Translations under genes and position numbers: made by a program | Assembly (NCBI GenBank): GCA_037126765.1 | Contig: JBBCBC010000022.1 | Coordinates: 2,170,001-2,234,000, forward strand | Direction of reading: 5' to 3' | DNA: 64,000 nucleotides | Source: Stenogyne calaminthoides | Taxonomy: Eukaryota; Streptophyta; Magnoliopsida; Lamiales; Lamiaceae | Shown: positions 58,489-64,000 of the stretch, piece by piece | Numbering within the stretch: position 1 is the stretch's first letter | Layout: every line of letters starts with the position of its first letter | The notes under the pieces: generated by a model | The model's database searches: none | What the model was told of the DNA's origin: nothing | Seen by the model: the letters and a program-made list of their open reading frames with translations, nothing else

Positions 58489-60640
58489 TCAATGCTCCTC
58501 GCATCCGGGACATATCTTGAGCTCAAATGGATCACCCCATATAAGTTTTCGCTTTCCTTCCGCCTCTTGTTTCACTCGTTCAATTTTCCTTGCTGCAGGT
58601 TCAGTCGCTTCCCTGCTAACACAGTCGATTTCCAGTTTCTCCAGGTTTGTTGCCAGACACTCCGGAATTTCTTGGAGTTTTTTACACTTTTTAAGCATAA
58701 GATACCTAAGTTTGGGAAAATGGTCCCCTGTTGGGTCTGTCCAAGAATTCAAGTTTGTGTCTATGATAAGCAAGAATTGGAGACACTTAAAACCATCACC
58801 ATTAGCAACCCATACATCTCCTTCGAATGCATTATTTTTTTCAATTAACTTGAGTACCTCCAAAGTGGGGATCTTTGCCAGAGTGGACATATGCTTCCAA
58901 TCAAGAGATGTTGCTGATAATGTCAGAGTCTTCAAATTTGTCATCTTACTCATTGGCTCTAAATTTTCAGGACAATTGAACTTCCCGGAAACTCCCAATT
59001 GCTTTAGTTTCCGGGCCCTTTCCAAGATAGTTGGTGTGCAAGATTCGGACGACAGTCTACTCAACGTTTGAAGGTTCCCACCGGCTTTGCCTTTCCATTT
59101 TTTGTTATCCAGAACGATTTCTGCTTTCGTCTTGAGATGCCTCAGCCAACCCATCTTCCATAGATTGGCTTTCATTGTAATGGATGGCGAATCCGTCTCG
59201 ATTACGAGAGTTTGTAGGTTCAGCAACTGGGAGACTTGTTTAGGAATGAATTTTAGAGTATCTATGGAAAGAGTAATGTACCTCAAGTTAGTTAGGAAGG
59301 TGAGTTTTCCTAGGAACATTTCGACGCAATTTAATGGGCTTGGAGTCGAAAACCCTGATCAAACTGAAGGCATTATGGATAGCCGAGGTGACATCGTCGT
59401 TGTTCGTATCCGAGGCTGCATATTCATTGGAGAAATACAAAAAGGAACGAACTTTTGTGTAGTCGATAGATTTTTCAGAAAGGAAGACTCTGAGGTTAGA
59501 GTGGAGGCAGAGGCGCCGAAGCTCCTGCGCCTCGGAATCATGATAATGTTCATCATCCCCCGATTGTTTAATCACTTGGAAAAGATTCTGCTCCACCGCT
59601 TTAGATCTGCAAAATGCGTGTACGATATTAGGAACACGACACGTTTTAACTCGATCCAGCGTTTTTTTTCCAACTAGCAATAAGTTGTTGTTGATAAGGC
59701 ATGACAGATGCTCTTCTGCGCTTTCTTCCAAACTCTGTTCATTCTTGTGTTTAATAAATCCTTCCGCGATCCAAAGCCGGATCAGAGTAGAAGCAGAAAT
59801 CTCGTGATTCTCGGGAAACACCCCCATGTACAGAAAACAATTTATCAAGTCATACCGCAATCTAGCGTAACTCGGCCTTACAACACCTGAAATGCGATTT
59901 CCCTCATCCGATTGTAGAATTTCACCAATATTATTACACACCTTAGTCCATTTCGGTTCAAGTGCAATGTCTGATCTTATTTTGACGCTCATGTCCCTAA
60001 GAATTTTCCCAATCATGACTACTGTGAGCGGCACTCCACCGCATTGCTCCGCTATACGCCTCCCGATGTGCTCCAACTGTGTGGGACAACTCTCGAAATC
60101 CTCGAATACCTTTAACTGTAAGAGTTGCCAACTTTCCTCGCTTCGTAGTAACCGTAGCAGGTGGGGGTTCCTTGCAGTATTAGCTTGCATGCCCACTTCC
60201 TGCTCACGGCTTGTAATTACGACTTTGCCATTTATCCCCTCGCCGATGGGCAACACATTTTTTATCGTATCCCAATGTTCGATGCTCCATACGTCGTCTA
60301 GAACCAACAAGAATTTATTCTTCTCGAGCCTTTCGCGGGCTTTATTCTTTATTTCTTGATGATTCGGGATTGGAGACGGAGTTGGCTCACCGAGAATGTG
60401 GAGAAAGAGATCACTGATCTTGAACCCTTGTTTAAGGGGAGGAACCCATATGCGAGTGGGGAATTCTTTCTTGATTGTTTCGTTGTGAAAGATATTCCTT
60501 GCTAGTGTTGTCTTTCCTAGGCCAGGCATACCAATGATGGATATGATATCTTGTCCCTTCTTCGGTTCAAGTATATACTTGATTATGATATCCTCCTCAT
60601 CTTGTAACACCACAAGGTCCGCCCCAATTCCCTGGTCATC
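58489..60640 (-). CDS. NLR disease-resistance gene (R1-like), truncated and frameshifted
   Basis: NLRs are cytoplasmic immune receptors. The minus strand encodes an NB-ARC domain: P loop GMPGLGKTT, kinase 2 FLLVLDDVW, RNBS-B GKVVITSREQE, GLPL as CGGVPLTVVMIG, RNBS-D CFLYMGVFPE, then LIRLWIAEGFI. Leucine-rich repeats follow (LTNLRYITLSIDTLKFIPKQ, LRYLMLKKCKKLQEIP) to the stop at 58489. Three oddities: the N-terminal coiled coil is absent, since the frame begins right after a stop and a possible acceptor (GACCAG|GG) near 60633 with no start Met; the MHD-like site reads RVPNIVHAF, lacking His-Asp; and a one-base shift near 59300-59320 separates NB-ARC (60613-59288) from the repeats (59319-58489). 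Best called a pseudogene unless reads correct the shift and a coiled-coil exon exists upstream. The family resembles potato late-blight R1A. Confidence 0.82.
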
Positions 60641-61831
60641 ATGTTAAAATAATTTAATGATTGGAAACAAAATAGAGTGAAATTCTACTAAATGAACAAT
60701 ATATATAGATTAGATGAGTTAATATCAATAATTATTATGTAATTTAGGTGGTGTCCAATTTTAGTCCTGTATGTTTTTCTTTTTACAATTTTGTCATTTT
60801 GGACTAAAATTGAAAAAAAAAAAAAAAAAAACACAAGACTAAAATTTGGAGACAATGAAGGACAAAGAATGACACCAGAAGGATCAAAATCGAAGAATAT
60901 AAAAACATGCAGGACCAAAATCGAGACTGAAAGGACCAAAATTGAAAAAACATAGTTAAAATTTAAAAAAAGTAACAAAATGTTGGACTGAAATTTGACT
61001 ACCTAAGTTATCGGACGATTCTTGATATATATTAACTTTTGAATCGTGAATAGGTAAATAGTTGTATTAAGCCTAGGGGTGAGGAAAATATCAAAATTCT
61101 GCGCTATACCGAAATTTTATGTACAAGTTAGTAATCGTATTTATAAACCTCGTACCTAAAAAAACCAGTTTGTTCGATATTTCCATAAAATTCTATATAT
61201 AATTTCAAAATATACACCAACAATGTAAGATTTCGATATATACTAAAATTTTGGTATGGGGATCCTCCTTATTTCTCACATTGTCAATTGTCATCTTTTT
61301 GATAATGTTCGGTTGTTGGGTCTTATGGTTTTTCCTCACATAACCAAAAATCAATTATGAGTCAGTAAACTTACATTTGATTTTCCTGTTAATGTCTTAA
61401 TTATTTTCTGATAAATCATTTGCCATTTATAATCGAGCAACAAAGAAAATCCTGGCTTCCGCGCGGCAAATATGATAACAATCTTTATATTCTGGAAAGT
61501 GGATTTCCAGTGTTGGTTAGTGTTTCGTTTTCTAGAGTTTTGAAGGCTTCATATGAGTTGTGGCATTCCCATATTGGTCATGTTTACTAGAAAACACAAA
61601 TTTTTTTACTAATATTAACTAAACTCCAATCTCATTTTTTCTCACATCACACTTTTCACAATTGTTAAAGTATGGAAGAAGAGAAAATTGAGCAATGGGT
61701 GTTGGCTTTTTTATGTTAGTATTGTTTGATTGTTGTCATATGAATTATCTAGAAAAACTATTATTTGGTAATTTGTAATTCAAATTTTAAACATGGTTAT
61801 GTTTTCTGTATTTTTATATGATATGGTTTTG
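60641..61831. other. Spacer upstream of the NLR with MITE remnant
   Basis: 60740-60990 has mirrored ttagtcctgtatgtttttct and aaaaacatgcaggaccaaaa words around an A-run at 60811-60830, a decayed hairpin element. No coiled-coil exon for the NLR is visible on the minus strand here. Confidence 0.45.
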
Positions 61832-62114
61832 GGGAAAAAATATTTTTTAAGGACAGTGTTTTAGGGGTGGTTGTGTTTTAAGAACAATAATTTCATTGAC
61901 TTGGAAATGTAGGACAATATGTTTTAAAATATGTAAATGTAGGACAATATGTTTTAAAATATGTAAATGTAGGACAAATATATTTTGAAAAACATGAAAT
62001 TTGGGCTTATGGGTAAATGTACAGGATTTTAAAACATGTTGTCCTATATTTAAATTTTAAAAAATGTACACATAAAAAAATTTGGGCTTATTTGGAAAAA
62101 AAAACATTATTCCC
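61832..62114. mobile_element. Mutator-like MITE with 9-bp target duplication, copy 2
   Basis: Begins gggaaaaaatattttttaag, ends cattattccc, and contains the same aggacaatatgttttaaaat units as 58038-58412. atggttttg stands on both sides (61823-61831, 62115-62123). The right arm is shortened compared with copy 1. Confidence 0.7.
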
Positions 62115-62123
62115 ATGGTTTTG

Positions 62124-63780
62124 GTATTTGTATTATGAAAATTTTAAAACAAAAAACCATGTTGTGAGGCCAACCAACCAAATATTTATCAAAAATTTTA
62201 AAGGGGCCTATTTTTTTGTACCATATTTATATACATATAAATAATGAATATAAATAAATTTCGTAATTTAGCTTATTGGTTCATTTTTATATATTATATG
62301 TCATTCATATGTGTCTGAATTCTTTTAGTTACAAAATCTAATATTTTTATATCACATAATAAACAAAAAAAATAAAGAGTTGAACTTCTATGAAGTACAA
62401 GTTTCACAAGAGAGTTTGTGAAATTAAAATCAATTCCTAATTTAATATGAGAAACAGATTTTTTTTCGTTTTTGTTAATATTTTTTTTAAAGGACTAATT
62501 GCCAGAAAAAAGACTTATATGACATAAAAATGAATATCCTAATTAAAATATTTAAATAAAAATACAAATAACCACGGAATATCAAAAGAGGCTATCACAA
62601 TAAGACAGAGCAAACAACAATAGGAAGGGAAGAAAAATATTTGGAGAAGCACTTAAGAAGAAAAGAAGCATAAATAAATATTTAGAGAGCGATTTTCCCG
62701 ATGTCGATGGACTTGATTATTCTGACTTAATTAATAATATTACCGTAAAAATCGTTAGACGAGTTATATTTATGTAATTATTTGGGACATAATTTTCATA
62801 TTATTTTAAGAGTATTTGAATATTTTGTAAATTTACATTATTAATATTTGAAAATTATTTTATGTTATTTTTGAATTCGTAAAAAATATGAAGGGAGAGG
62901 TTCCCATTTTAAAGTTCGATTCAGGTCCCAATAATCCTATGATTGACCCTAATTTTAACCATGATTTTGCCACCGGTTTGATCCTATATATTCAACAATA
63001 TCAATGTAATTATAATAAAAACACAATAAAATTTGTGCTAGATATTCGGGCGAGTATCATTAGTACCCTTTTACTAAAAAACCTAAGGATAAAAGAGTTC
63101 ACTTGTTTATTTAAAAAGAAAATGGAAGTAAGGGGCCCAAGCATTAATGTGACCGGAAAATAATAATATGATCAATTACGATAAAAGGGGATCTTCGTAA
63201 AGAACCCTATATATAGGGACAATATGTTTACGATATATATAAATTCTAGGTGTTGCGGCATGTGAAATTGACAATTGATATTACTAAATTGGTAGGCTCA
63301 AAAAGATGAAGAGAATAGCATTTAGCTTAACACTAGAATTAAATTGCAAGTAATTAAATTGGAATTTTAACTTAAATTAGGGTGTTTCGGGTCAGTTTGG
63401 CTAAAATATGAGAAATCGAAAATTTAATAACCTAAATTTACCTGCAGGCAGAAAACATATTGACCTACTATTAACTGGATTAAGTTTTTTGCAGTCCAAT
63501 AACTTATCCTTATTTTGAAATTGATCCCGAATGTTTTGTCTTTTTATTTTGGTCCGATAAGTTTATGAGAATTTTGCAATTGATCCAGGTGACCTGCAAT
63601 AGTAGGTCACCTATTTAGTCCTTTTTTTACATGTGGTAATATTCATTGAATTTTTATGTTAATGTGACATATTTGTTTTAATAATTCTTAAATTAGTAAA
63701 AAATTATAATATTTGAATTTTTTAAAATTTTAATACATTTTTAAATTATGTTATTGATATTTTTGTATATAAATTTATAC
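62124..63780. other. AT-rich spacer, no supported gene
   Basis: A 91-residue frame at 62888-63163 has no recognisable domain or regular composition and I do not support it as a gene. 63480-63620 contains a 'gtccaataacttatcc ... ggtccgataagtttatgag' piece of the inverted-repeat MITE type plus the small palindrome ggtgacctgcaatagtaggtcacc. Confidence 0.45.
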
Positions 63781-64000
63781 TCCCTCCGTCCCAAAGTTAT
63801 TTACCCCATTTAAAAAATGATCCGTCACAATTTTTCAAAGTTACATTTCATGTCATTACTTTTACCCAAAAAATCATATGTTTTAGTAATAACATATATA
63901 GAACTAAAATATTCTCAATAAAAATCACTTTATCACTTTAAATACTCTCCCCTCCGTCTCAATCAAAAACTCATATCAAAAAGTCAAATGAGTAAATAAC
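63781..64000. mobile_element. Stowaway-like MITE, cut by the window end or followed by a second one
   Basis: ctccctccgtcccaaagtta follows TA at 63779-63780. A second ctcccctccgtctcaatcaa starts at 63947, in direct orientation, so two elements may be joined. The right end is outside the window. Confidence 0.5.

Noticed and set aside
1..64000. CRISPR arrays, operons or other prokaryotic systems
   Set aside because: The sequence is clearly plant nuclear DNA; tandem arrays found lack spacer-repeat structure.

Overview
The window is nuclear DNA of a flowering plant. It is AT-rich, its genes have many GT-AG introns in long introns and spacers, and DNA transposons, SINEs and Ty1/Copia remains are dense. 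The gene set (cellulose synthase-interactive protein CSI1/POM2, a type I MADS box gene, a germin-like protein, an SDHAF2 homologue, a menthol dehydrogenase/carbonyl reductase-type SDR, an R1-like NLR) fits a eudicot. An asterid such as a member of the Lamiales is my guess from the SDR and NLR flavour, not a demonstrated fact. A 500-base run of N (16501-17000) is an assembly gap.

Layout. 1-2678: spacer without a recognisable gene. 2679-8622 (minus): a 12-exon gene of unknown function whose reconstructed frame is consistent throughout (1983 nt) but carries one in-frame TAA. 8800-14300: transposon-rich spacer with MITEs, a PIF/Harbinger-type element, two copies of one SINE family, a 66-bp tandem repeat and a Stowaway-like MITE. 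14307-14969 (minus): germin-like protein. 15100-19100: SINE-like and MITE sequences, the gap, and a hAT element with perfect 8-bp target duplication. 19404-19793 (plus): intronless type I MADS gene. 20247-22134 (minus): SDHAF2, five exons, intact. 23412-24291: a Copia-type LTR. 24667-27922 (minus): SDR gene with a one-base frameshift in its last exon. 28000-35900: repeat-only region with two hAT elements, one carrying a nested Stowaway-like MITE. 35908-44969 (minus): intact body of CSI1/POM2, with degenerate relics of its usual N-terminal exons at 47029-47694. 48400-52080: spacer with a 20-22 bp minisatellite and MITEs. 52088-57114: Copia element with both LTRs and a 5-bp target duplication, but decayed coding region. 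58489-60640 (minus): NLR disease-resistance gene without N-terminal coiled coil and with a frameshift, flanked by two sibling Mutator-like MITEs. 60641-64000: repeats only.

The genes do not form a functional cluster; this is ordinary eukaryotic gene order. Four of the seven genes show a reading-frame or N-terminal lesion while their splice sites and the rest of the code look healthy. Either several are recent pseudogenes or alleles, or the assembly has base-level errors; reads or transcripts would decide. I found no clearly new biological system. The most interesting material is transposable-element structure (a SINE family with an unusual head, hAT and Mutator-like MITEs with exact target duplications, a Copia element with a 73-bp array in its leader/gag region) and the lost CSI1 N terminus.
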